Position numbers and translations under genes: made by a program. Below, piece by piece: positions 36,530 to 44,608 of a DNA stretch of 64,000 bases; within the stretch, counting starts at the first letter, position 1; each line of letters opens with the position of its first letter. The notes under the pieces were generated by a model. That model did not search any database. It was not told where the DNA came from and saw only the letters and a program-made list of their open reading frames with translations. Source of the stretch: Endozoicomonas numazuensis (GTDB lineage Bacteria; Pseudomonadota; Gammaproteobacteria; Pseudomonadales; Endozoicomonadaceae); contig NZ_JOKH01000010.1 of assembly GCF_000722635.1 (NCBI RefSeq), forward strand, positions 42,029-106,028. Reading direction: 5' to 3'.

Positions 36530-37702
36530 ATGTCTGAGCTTGAGTCATTCACGATGCAATGGAATTATCCTGCTTCTATAAGAGTTGGAGTGGGGCGTAT
36601 CAAGGAACTGCCCGATGTGTGTTTAGAGTTGGGTATTAAAGCGCCTCTCTTGGTGACGGACCCGGGCCTTAAAGCTTTACCTATGTTGCAGAATGCATTG
36701 ATCAGCTGCCATGAGTCAGGACTTGAGTGTCATCTTTTTTCAGATATTAAGGGCAATCCTACCGGGGAAAATGTCGAGGCTGGAGTAGCTGCTTTTAAGC
36801 AGGGTAACCATGACGGAGTCATTGCTATAGGTGGAGGTTCCGCACTTGATGCGGCTAAGGCGATTGCATTGATGGTGGGTCAGGATCGTCCCATCTGGGA
36901 TTTTGAAGATGTGGGTGACAACTGGAAAAGAGTTAAAAGAGAAGGCGTATTTCCAGTCATTGCGGTACCTACCACTGCAGGTACAGGGTCAGAAGTGGGG
37001 AGAGCCTCTGTTATTACTCATGCTCAAAAGCATGTTAAAAAAATCATATTTCACCCGGATATGATGCCCCAGGTTATTATTCTTGATCCCGAGCTCACCA
37101 CAGGGTTGCCAGGCAATATTACTGCCGCAACAGGGCTGGATGCTCTCTCTCATAATCTCGAGGCATATTGTTCGCCGTTCTTTCACCCTATGGCTGAAGG
37201 TATTGCAGTAGAAGGCATCAGGTTAGTTAAAGAAAATCTGCCTCTGGCATATGTCGAGGGATCTAATCTAGTGGCTAGAACTCATATGCTGGTCGCTTCG
37301 ACCATGGGAGCCACTGCTTTTCAAAAGGGTTTGGGGGCAATGCATGCGCTTGCTCATCCTCTTGGGGCGCTTTATGACGTACACCATGGTTTATTGAATG
37401 CGGTGCTGATGCCTTATGTGCTCAAGATGAACCAATCCGTTATTGAGCAGAGAATCAGTCGTTTATCCTTGTATCTTGAGTTGCCCGGGCAGGGGTTTGG
37501 GGCCTTTTTTGACTGGGTGATACAGCTTCGCTCAGATCTGGGTATTCCGCATACGTTATCAGAACTGGGCATTGGCGAGAATGATGCTGCCAAAGTGGGT
37601 CTGATGGCTTTTGAAGATCCATCTGCTGCGGGTAATCCGCTGCCACTCTCGGTGGAGCAGTATCAATCCCTTTTTTGTTCTGCCGTTCGTGGTGATTTAT
37701 GA
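36530..37702 (+). CDS. Iron-containing alcohol dehydrogenase
   Basis: A 390-aa group III (Fe-ADH) enzyme. It has VIAIGGGSALDAAKAIAL (NAD binding), VPTTAGTGSEVGRASVI, and the metal ligands in TGLDALSHNLEAY and KGLGAMHALAHPLGALYDVHHG (three His plus an upstream Asp). Third gene of the amine-oxidation cluster; it would act before the aldehyde dehydrogenase if the substrate is an amino alcohol such as ethanolamine (inference). A strong terminator follows within ~40 bp. Confidence 0.93.
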   Translation: MSELESFTMQWNYPASIRVGVGRIKELPDVCLELGIKAPLLVTDPGLKALPMLQNALISCHESGLECHLFSDIKGNPTGENVEAGVAAFKQGNHDGVIAIGGGSALDAAKAIALMVGQDRPIWDFEDVGDNWKRVKREGVFPVIAVPTTAGTGSEVGRASVITHAQKHVKKIIFHPDMMPQVIILDPELTTGLPGNITAATGLDALSHNLEAYCSPFFHPMAEGIAVEGIRLVKENLPLAYVEGSNLVARTHMLVASTMGATAFQKGLGAMHALAHPLGALYDVHHGLLNAVLMPYVLKMNQSVIEQRISRLSLYLELPGQGFGAFFDWVIQLRSDLGIPHTLSELGIGENDAAKVGLMAFEDPSAAGNPLPLSVEQYQSLFCSAVRGDL

Positions 37703-37742
37703 TGTGAAAGGCCATCACGATTGAAGAACAACCTTTAATACA

Positions 37743-37785
37743 GACATAAAAAAAACCGATCGATTGATCGGGTTTTTTTATGTCT
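37743..37785. terminator. Bidirectional rho-independent terminator
   Basis: AGACATAAAAAAAACCGATC-gattgat-CGGGTTTTTTTATGTCT: a long inverted repeat with A- and T-tracts on both sides. It ends the alcohol-dehydrogenase cluster and lies directly 3' of the tRNA fragment on the minus strand, as expected for a tRNA terminator. Confidence 0.9.
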
Positions 37786-37834
37786 GGTCGGAGTGAGAGG
37801 ATTCGAACCTCCGACCCCCACAACCCCATTGTGG
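37785..37834 (-). tRNA. 3' half of tRNA-Pro(GGG), truncated
   Basis: Read on the minus strand: anticodon stem CCACA, loop ATGGGGT (anticodon GGG, G37), stem TGTGG, variable GGGTC, T-stem GGAGG, T-loop TTCGAAT, CCTCT, acceptor CACTCCG, A73 and CCA. The 5' acceptor strand (expected CGGAGTG) and D-arm are absent; the upstream sequence diverges beyond the anticodon stem. It is therefore not a functional tRNA but the kind of 3'-end fragment left by tRNA-targeting integrases. Confidence 0.85.
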
Positions 37835-37837
37835 GGG

Positions 37838-38140
37838 TTGCTGTCTTATGATCCTTGCGGCTTAGAGTTCACGGGGGGGTAGGTGTTTCTACAGTGCAGG
37901 GTTTTTATATTTTTTTGGATTGTCTTGTCTCGTTATGGTCCTATTGCTGTACATTATTTGTCCATATTTTGGTGAGATAATATCCGCTATTGAGTTGTTG
38001 TATGATTTGTGTACTCACACTCAAGAAATGTCATAACTTATAGCTATACATTGATTCTTGTATCCTGTATATCTAGCTCTGTCACAGGCTGATATTACTT
38101 CTATAACAAGGAAATTAATAAAAAGAGAAGGTGACATGGA
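37838..38140. other. 303-bp spacer after tRNA fragment
   Basis: No gene recognised. The sequence is AT-rich past a G-tract at ~37875 and presumably contains the promoter of the toxin-like pair starting at 38141; I cannot assign hexamers with confidence. Confidence 0.5.
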
Positions 38141-38515
38141 ATGCAGGTAGAAGATTTATTCCTAGCTCCTGAGGATCTGTATAGGCTTGGAAATTCTACA
38201 AGTCCTAGGCTGACAAACATCAGGCGGCCAAAAGATGTAGACACTATAGACGTCAATGGTATTGCGGTGGTAGTTGCCAATGGAAAAGGTATCTCGCTTT
38301 CGACAAAGCAGCGGCTTGATTCGGCTCCAATGTCAGGCTGGGTTTGGAAAATACCAAAAGGGGTTCAAGTACCCTCTGGCCTGAGGTTGCTTAATGATCG
38401 ACCTGGCCATTACAGCCTTTGTCCAGTCTCTAATATGCCTCTTGATGAATTCAAGGGTTTACTGTCAAAAATGGCGATGAAGTGCCAGAAAGTTTTTAAA
38501 AAGCAGGTTGTATAA
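38141..38515 (+). CDS. Possible Tse2-like (ADP-ribosyltransferase-fold) toxin
   Basis: A 124-aa protein, not firmly recognised. The second half (GWVWKIPKGVQVPSGLRLL then NDRPGHYSLCPVSNMPLDEF) resembles the Tse2-type toxin pattern IPxGxxxPxxLxxxxDxxxxHYxxxPxxxM, and the N-terminal half has the short strands expected of an ART-like fold. Its stop overlaps the next start by one base, the usual toxin-antitoxin layout (toxin first). It sits just inside the tRNA-fragment boundary, in accessory DNA. Alternative: an unrelated small hypothetical. Confidence 0.45.
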   Translation: MQVEDLFLAPEDLYRLGNSTSPRLTNIRRPKDVDTIDVNGIAVVVANGKGISLSTKQRLDSAPMSGWVWKIPKGVQVPSGLRLLNDRPGHYSLCPVSNMPLDEFKGLLSKMAMKCQKVFKKQVV

Positions 38516-38757
38516 TGGCTGTTATCCGTGAAATGAATGTGGCCCTCCTGGACTGGGAAACTCGTTTACTCCTGGAATCTTTAGATAAAGAGCTGGCCAG
38601 GCTGAAGGCTATTTGTGATACGTCTGAGGATGAAGACGAAGCTGCAGATGCTGGCAACGACTATTTGGAAGCAAAAGGCTTGAAAGAGAGGTTGGAAAAA
38701 GAGGCTATTTCTATTTTCGGTAGTCAGATTTCTTGCTTTGAAAATACTACTTTGTAA
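38515..38757 (+). CDS. Small acidic protein, putative antitoxin/immunity partner
   Basis: An 80-aa acidic, helical protein (MAVIREMNVALLDWETRLLL, then a Glu/Asp-rich stretch DTSEDEDEAADAGNDYLEAK). No family recognised. Coupling to the preceding gene (TAATG overlap), small size and negative charge make it the natural candidate to neutralise that protein. It ends 9 bp before the target-site duplication of an IS1595 element. Confidence 0.5.
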   Translation: MAVIREMNVALLDWETRLLLESLDKELARLKAICDTSEDEDEAADAGNDYLEAKGLKERLEKEAISIFGSQISCFENTTL

Positions 38758-38774
38758 GTGACTTATTGGGTGCT

Positions 38775-39814
38775 GGCTATGTTTCGCTAAAGGGTTGACA
38801 GGACTAAACTGTCACGAGGTTCTTCAACCGGAGGCTAGGTTATGCAGTCTCAGCAGTTTCAAGAAGTTCTTAATGCAATTTCGTTACTGACAAATCAACA
38901 GAAAAATATTCTGCTTAATGCACTATCGGATCGACATTCCCCTTCCGATATTGCTGTCTCCATCGAAGAGGGCTTTATAAAGGCACCAATATGCCCACAC
39001 TGCGGTTCTGAAGATCTACAGCGGTGGGGTATTCGCAACCAGCGCCAGCGTTTTCGTTGCAAGGATTGCCATAAAACTTTGAACTCTTTTTCCAAAACAC
39101 CATTGGCTCGACTCAGGCACCCCGAAAAATGGTCCAGTTATCTTAAAGGAATGACTCATTCTCTCACACGCTTCGTCCGGCTGCCAAGCAGTGCCAAATA
39201 TCGCTTGGAACTTCATTCCGCTGGCGTCATCGCTTTTTGCAAGCCATTGAGCATGATCAGGCACCAGAGCTTGGTGGTATAGCGGAAATCGACGAAACAT
39301 TCTTTCGTGAGTCGTTTAAGGGGCAGAGGAAAGGTCTGCCTAGACCTGCTCGCAAAAGAGGCTCCGATAAGAAATCTGAATGCAGGAAAGTCCCAGTCAT
39401 GGTAGCCAGAGATCGCAACTGTCACACTGTAGATGGTATTCTTGATAACGAGAGTGCAGACGAACTTTGTCGTCATTTGAATGGTCGAATCAATATTGAA
39501 ACTGTTGTTTGTGCTGATGCAAGCCTCGCTCACGAGAAGCTTGCGAGGAAGCTGGGATTCACCTTCAAGGAGCTGGTGACATCATCTGGCAAAAGGGTTT
39601 TAGATGGAATCTTTCACTTACAACATGTCAATGCATATCATGGCCATCTTAAGGGCTGGATAGAAGGGATTTTTCATGGGGTTGCGACAAAATACTTACC
39701 ACATTACCTGGGCTGGCGTAGAGCTTTAACCGGGATTCAAACTCTAACACCTGATCGATTGGGTAATAAAATTATGGAGTTTCTCCGCTTTCAACCTTTA
39801 AGCGCAACATAGCC
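38775..39814 (+). mobile_element. IS1595-family insertion sequence, 1040 bp
   Basis: Both ends are resolved: the left end GGCTATGTTTCGCTAAAGGG matches the reverse complement of the right end (GGCTATGTTGCGCTTAAAGG). A 9-bp direct repeat TTGGGTGCT flanks it at 38766-38774 and 39815-39823 (family norm about 8 bp), proving a simple insertion. It carries one transposase gene disrupted by a frameshift. Confidence 0.9.
38842..39812 (+). pseudogene. IS1595-family transposase, frameshifted
   Basis: The N-terminal part has a zinc ribbon (CPHCGSEDLQRWG then FRCKDCHKTLNSF, four Cys). After MTHSLT the frame is lost by a 1-base deletion near 39160; the other frame continues LRPAAKQCQISLGTSFRW and then AEIDETFFRESFKGQR (first catalytic Asp), VCADASLAHEKLA and HVNAYHGHLKGWI to a normal C-terminus. 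A single ~320-aa protein is expected, so this copy cannot transpose unless frameshifted or read wrongly. Confidence 0.88.
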
Positions 39815-39840
39815 TTGGGTGCTAGTGGAGAATAAAAATA

Positions 39841-40161
39841 ATGCTGCTATCAAGTACAGAGACCCTGCCAGAAGGCTGCGCTATCAAAGAGATGTACCAT
39901 ATGGTTCAACTCACGCGCACCGTCGAGATTTCCAATAAAGACCTTTTAAGAAAAATTCTTGAGAGAAATAAGAATGAGTACAAGGAGGCATTGGATGCAC
40001 TTGCTAAGTTAGCCCCTTCAGATGCAAACGCCATCATTGGTATTAAGGTATCTTCATCTACACAGCAATTCAGTAATGGGACTTTTTTATATTTAGTGCC
40101 CGAACGGAAAATGCTCTTTTCTGTTCGAAGTTCAGCCTTCATAAGCCAGATATTTGAATAA
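39841..40161 (+). CDS. YbjQ-like (heavy-metal-binding domain) protein, altered 3' end
   Basis: A 106-aa frame. MLLSSTETLPEGCAIKEMYHMVQL and LAPSDANAIIGIKVSSSTQQF-NGTFLYL follow the YbjQ/DUF74 pattern, but after FLYL the expected TYTGTPV strand is replaced by unrelated residues, so the gene appears 3'-truncated by the neighbouring insertion (junction about 40100). GGAG precedes the ATG. Function of the family is uncertain. Confidence 0.55.
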   Translation: MLLSSTETLPEGCAIKEMYHMVQLTRTVEISNKDLLRKILERNKNEYKEALDALAKLAPSDANAIIGIKVSSSTQQFSNGTFLYLVPERKMLFSVRSSAFISQIFE

Positions 40162-40297
40162 TCGATCAATAGACTTTCTGATTTGCCAGTTTCATCGTAA
40201 TTTTCTTACCAAACTCGTCATTTCTGCAATTTCAAGACAAGCGACGACCTCAGTCTTTACTGATTTTATTCTTTTTTCGAATTAACCGTCAGTGCTT

Positions 40298-41766
40298 TCA
40301 GCCACAGAGTCGAAGTTGTCGTTTTTTTGCGCTCTTTCGTTCTATTTTCTGAAGCTCTGCCCCCATCTTCTGAAAATTCCTGGCAAGAACTCCGAGAGCA
40401 ACATAGCGTTTCAGTCCATCTATTCCGTGATCCGCGCATTTATCCAACCCGTGAGACTCAAGTGCATTGATCGCTGATTCTACCGCCGAGTGCTTTCTTT
40501 TAGCCGCTTTGAATTCCGGGTCGTTTTCCCGCTCCTGCTCGGCCCGGGTTCGTAATCCCTTTTTTGGTAATACGACCATAGTAAGGTATTTAAGCAAATC
40601 TTTTTGGTTGAATGGTGAGTGAAACCCTTTATCAAAACTGCAAACGCTCAAAGATGGAAAGGCGGCTTTGGTTGCCCGGATGATCGGAACGGCAGCCTTT
40701 TCATCGGTTTCTTTCTCCATGACCCGATGGTTCAGAATAAAACCATACTGGTCTTCAACAATCGCCAAACGGACGCCAAGCTCAACCGGAACACCTGCTT
40801 TACCTTTATTGATCCACTCAGTATGCGGCTGAAAGAGCGAGAATACTTTTTCATCATGAGGGATTTTTTCATGGTCGATCAATCGACGTTTAACATGATC
40901 CACCTGCCGCTTACCATGATCGATAAACTTCTGGATAGAACTGTATTTATTCGCTGGACATATCGTAATGAACGCCTTGTCCTGAAGTGTTTCTTCAGCT
41001 CTGTTAATCAATGCCTGACTGCCATTCAGGTAGTTCTGACAGGCTTGTCGGATTTCCTTGTCCCTTTGAAGTTTTTTGGCAGGATCTTTCGAAGTAGAGT
41101 GTCGTAATATCTGTACACGACGATACATTTTTTTCAACTGATTCAGGTTGTATTGCCACTGTCGCCAACCACTTACCTCAGCCCTGGCTGCAAAGCGTGC
41201 AGTAAGAACAACGACAGTTCTGACTGCATCAAACAAAAGGTTGAGATCTGTCGGGAAATGAACATCGGTTTCTAAAACATAAGAGTCACAGCGACCTCTC
41301 AGCGGATCTTCTTTTTTTTTCCAACTATTTTATGGCCTTCAGCCACAACGACTTCATTAATCTGATTGAGCAGTTCGGGGGTTAAAAGTGAGACGTTATC
41401 CTTAATCGTCTGGAGCTTATATTCATACAGGTCATACATCCCGTGACCGAGCATTGCCCGGATGGTGGCGTGTTGGTTGGCCATTTCCCGAAGCCGGTCA
41501 TAGTTCCAATCAAGATTTAACCGGAGTACACCCAGAACAAGGATCTTCCACAGCTGCATTCCTGGTCGCCCCCTGTCAGGGCTGATATTTTCAGGGACAG
41601 CCTGCTCCAGAAGAGAAAAGACTAAATCCCGGGCTTCGGCATTCAAATAGAGGTGTTGTAAGCCAAGCAGGATCTGGGGAATATCATCACGGGACCGATG
41701 ATCGAGTTCAATGCTACCAATATCCACTTCACCGATCTGAAGTTGTCTGGATTGTACCTGTCGCAT
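40298..41766 (-). mobile_element. ISNCY-type transposase encoded in two frames with A9 slippery site
   Basis: Two frames: first 41766-41299 (IGEVDIGSIELDHRSRDDIP, GRPGMQLWKILVLGVLRLNL), second to 40298 (FDAVRTVVVLTARFAARAE; TPxTEWINKGKAG-like, LSVCSFDKGFHSPFN, KRKHSAVESAINALESHG). The first ends a few codons after an A9 run at ~41322-41330 that contains the heptamer A-AAA-AAG; a -1 slip joins it exactly to EDPLRGRCDSYVLETDVHF and the second frame. The fused product would be ~480 aa, the normal size for this family. This is either programmed frameshifting/transcript slippage or a homopolymer indel. Terminal repeats were not resolved. Confidence 0.8.
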
Positions 41767-42219
41767 GATTATTTTTGAGCCGAAGAATGAAGGAAATAGA
41801 CATGATTAGGGCTATTCTAGCGTTAAAAGCCAAGCTTTAGGAAAAACTTCATACGGTAAATATGACGTAGACGTCTTGATCTATAAGCTATTCGAGGATT
41901 TTCGTTCAGGCACTAAATAGGTCAACTATTCGCACAAATTCAGTGAAAAAGCTGACTCGTTCTACTGAATTTTATGCTCGGCCGCTATTCTCGGTCAGCC
42001 TCCTAGCTTTTGTCTGATCAACGACTTGTACCTTTATCTCATTTCTCAACTTCTCCTCAAACGAGTTCACCGTCAAAACTCTGATAGCGACAAGGAGGAG
42101 GTACGCTTGAGTTTAAAAGCGATTGTCAGGATCTGGGTATCAATCTGCAAACACAGCTCATACAGAACATGAAAATGAGCTACCCAGATGGGATCATCAT
42201 TAGATCATGTGGGTAATTT
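41767..42219. other. 453-bp spacer between IS remnants
   Basis: No gene seen. It presumably contains the right end of the ISNCY element and the left end of the ISL3 remnant (GAGCTACCCAGATGGG at ~42178 looks terminal), but inverted repeats could not be matched with confidence. Confidence 0.5.
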
Positions 42220-42896
42220 TCAGCGCTTTGCTGTCACCGGGTAAAGCTCAAGACCACCGCAGTGAAAGTAAATTGCTGTTTTGAATCGCTCTCTGTTTCT
42301 ATAGCCGTACGCTCTTCCCTTAAGCCTCTGAATTTTGCCATTCAACCCTTCTGAACGACCGTTGTCGGCTTTTAAAACGATAGCGTTAATGATGCCCCAC
42401 AGGTGCTCTTTGACTGTCTTTGCTGCTTTCTTCATTGGCTCAAGACGGCATCTCTGCGCCCAGCTTAACCAACGAGCCCAAGCCTTTTTAGTCCAGGCTC
42501 GTGACTTGTAATCCCACTGTGACATCGCTGTTTCCTTGATCGACCAGGCTCGCGCTGTTTTCAGGTTGGAATACCGTAATGACTCGAATGCGTCCCACTT
42601 CTCGTCAGTCATGTTGTCAGGGTTCGTTAACCAGTCGTACTTGGTACCCTTTAGCACACCAGAGCCTATTGTCATCAGGCTTTTATGCTCTTCCAGCCGT
42701 ACCTTGTTGACGGCATTCCCCAAGTGCTGGGCGACATGAAATTTGTCGAAAGCGATCTTGGTATGAGCTTCAGGCACATGATGCATAACCGCATTAATGT
42801 AAGGCTTCCACATGTCCTTAGCCACACACTCAATGCCTTCCTTTTGCTCGGGTGTCAGGGTCTCAAAATATTCGTTCAGGCTTTCTTTTTTGCCTC
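42220..42896 (-). pseudogene. ISL3-family transposase, N-terminally truncated
   Basis: The C-terminal ~225 codons of an ISL3 transposase: RGKKESLNEYFETLTPEQKE, then AKDMWKPYINAVMHHVPEA, IAFDKFHVAQHLGNAVNKVR, and the end NGRSEGLNGKIQRLKGRAYGYRN (third catalytic Glu). The first half is missing; the break at ~42896 abuts a second, different ISL3 remnant. Confidence 0.87.
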
Positions 42897-42897
42897 G

Positions 42898-43176
42898 TCA
42901 GTAAAATCTGTGGGTCATTTCCGGTTCAGGCAGCTTGCCGAGTGCATGATATAAAGCGATTTCTGCGCATTTATAGGTTCTGATATAGGTTCTGAATCCG
43001 TATGATTTTCTCGTAGTGAGTTTTATCTTGGTATTCAGACCCTCAACAATACCGCTGGAATACGCCTTTTTTGCCCGGAACCAGTTCAGGATGAGAGGCT
43101 TGTGTCGTCGAACAGTTTTAGCAACTTTTTTCATCGGCTCTATCTTTGATCGCATGACTCTTGTACACCAACGATC
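42898..43176 (-). pseudogene. Second ISL3-family transposase 3' fragment
   Basis: The last ~90 codons of another ISL3-type transposase: YLDRWCTRVMRSKIEPMKKV, AYSSGIVEGLNTKIKLTTRK, SYGFRTYIRTYKCAEIALYH and LGKLPEPEMTHRFY. It is clearly different from the adjacent copy (NGRSEGLNGKIQRL). Its 5' side is cut by the IS3-type element. Confidence 0.85.
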
Positions 43177-43189
43177 CAGATATTTTTCC

Positions 43190-43469
43190 GCCCAATGTGG
43201 TGAAAGAAACAGAACTGTCCGAATATTGTCGGAAAAAGGGCTTGTTTCCTGAGCAAATAGCACAATGGGAAACCGCCTGTTTGACAGCCAATGCTGAAGC
43301 TGCCGAACAGCGTAAACTGCTTGCTGAAGAACGCAAACAAGACAAGAAAATCATCAAGAACCTTGAACGTGAACTCAATCGCAAGGACAAGGCTCTGGCT
43401 GAAACCGCTGCCTTGCTGGTACTGGCAAAAAAGGCCCGCGCGATCTGGGGGGAGCGCGAGGACGATTGA
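43190..43469 (+). pseudogene. IS3-family OrfA, 5'-truncated
   Basis: The last ~93 codons of an IS3 OrfA: VVKETELSEYCRKKGLFPEQ-QWETACLTANAEAAEQRKLL, and a leucine-zipper end NLERELNRKDKALAETAALL then ARAIWGERED. The N-terminal helix-turn-helix is missing, replaced by ISL3 DNA at ~43190. Confidence 0.85.
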
Positions 43470-43502
43470 TCAGCCTCCAAGATCACAAAAATGCTGTAAA
43501 CC

Positions 43503-44555
43503 ATGATTGAACAAACAATGGAACAAGGAGCCAGACAACTTGCTGCCTGTCAGGTTCTGGGACTGTCTGTACGCACCTTTCAGCGATGGAAACAGGAGGA
43601 TAATGTGAAAGTGGATGGCAGAAAAACAGCGAACCGACCTGCTCCGGCTAACAAACTTACCGAGTCTGAATGTCAGGCCATTCTGGCGGCGTGTAACGAG
43701 CCTCGTTTTCAAAGTCTGCCACCCAGCCAGATCGTGCCAACCTTGTTGGATGAGGGCCGCTACATTGCCTCTGTATCTTCGTATTACCGAGTTCTCAAGG
43801 CGAAAGGCCAGCAACACCGCCGTGGTCGGGTTAATGCCTCTGGAGGGCGCAAACCTACCTCGTATGTAGCTAAAGGGCCGAATCAAGTATGGTCCTGGGA
43901 TATCACTTACGTTCGCTCAAATATCAAAGGGCAGTTCTATTACCTGTACATGGTCGAAGATATTTTCAGCAGAATGATCGTTGCATGGGAAATCCATGAA
44001 ACAGAGTCTGCAGATCATGCTGCAGAGATGATAAGCAAAGCCTGCCTGAAACATGACATTGGCCAACTGGATAACCTGCTTGTCCTGCACTCAGACAATG
44101 GCAGTCCGATGAAGGGTGCAACCATGCTGTCCACCCTGCAACGATTGGGCATTGTGCCGTCATTCAGCAGGCCAAGAGTCAGCCGGCCAAGAGTCAGCAA
44201 TGACAACCCGTTCTCAGAGTCTACGTTCCGAACCATGAAATACCGTCCTGATTACCCAACAAAACCCTTTGGCTGTCTGACGGAAGCACGAGAGTGGTCG
44301 TCAGGTTTTGTGACCTGGTACAACGAGGAGCACAAGCATAGCAGCCTGAAGTTCGTCACACCTTCACAAAGGCACTATGGTGAGGCTAAAAAGTGTCTGA
44401 CCCAGCGAGAGAAGCTGATGGAGCAGGCTAAAGCCAGAAACCCTGAAAGATGGGGTAGCCGATCAACACGGGACTGGTCACTTCAGGATGAGGTCTGGTT
44501 AAACCCTGAACGATCAGAAGCTTGTATTAAGCCACTTGTTAAAGAAGCGGCGTAA
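43503..44555 (+). CDS. IS3-family transposase OrfB
   Basis: A 350-aa DDE integrase-type transposase with an HTH (LAACQVLGLSVRTFQRWK), VWSWDITYVRS (Asp1), LHSDNGSPMKG (Asp2) and NPFSESTFRTMKYRPDYP (Glu), and EEHKHSSLKFVTPSQRHY at the end. A 15-bp in-frame duplication (44170-44184 / 44185-44199) changes SRPRVSND to SRPRVSRPRVSND close to the catalytic Glu. The downstream region has no second OrfA, and OrfA is truncated, so the element is probably immobile. Confidence 0.9.
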   Translation: MIEQTMEQGARQLAACQVLGLSVRTFQRWKQEDNVKVDGRKTANRPAPANKLTESECQAILAACNEPRFQSLPPSQIVPTLLDEGRYIASVSSYYRVLKAKGQQHRRGRVNASGGRKPTSYVAKGPNQVWSWDITYVRSNIKGQFYYLYMVEDIFSRMIVAWEIHETESADHAAEMISKACLKHDIGQLDNLLVLHSDNGSPMKGATMLSTLQRLGIVPSFSRPRVSRPRVSNDNPFSESTFRTMKYRPDYPTKPFGCLTEAREWSSGFVTWYNEEHKHSSLKFVTPSQRHYGEAKKCLTQREKLMEQAKARNPERWGSRSTRDWSLQDEVWLNPERSEACIKPLVKEAA

Positions 44556-44608
44556 GGTGGAGGCGACAACTTTGTTGACAAACACCGCTGTTCAGGCAGA
44601 GAGGGAGT

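Noticed and set aside
37455-37829. Reading frame containing SEVRILSLRP
   Set aside because: It is the chance translation of the tRNA-Pro 3' fragment and terminator, antisense to the alcohol dehydrogenase.
37785-37860. Complete tRNA gene
   Set aside because: The 5' acceptor strand and D-arm do not pair with the sequence present upstream of the anticodon stem.
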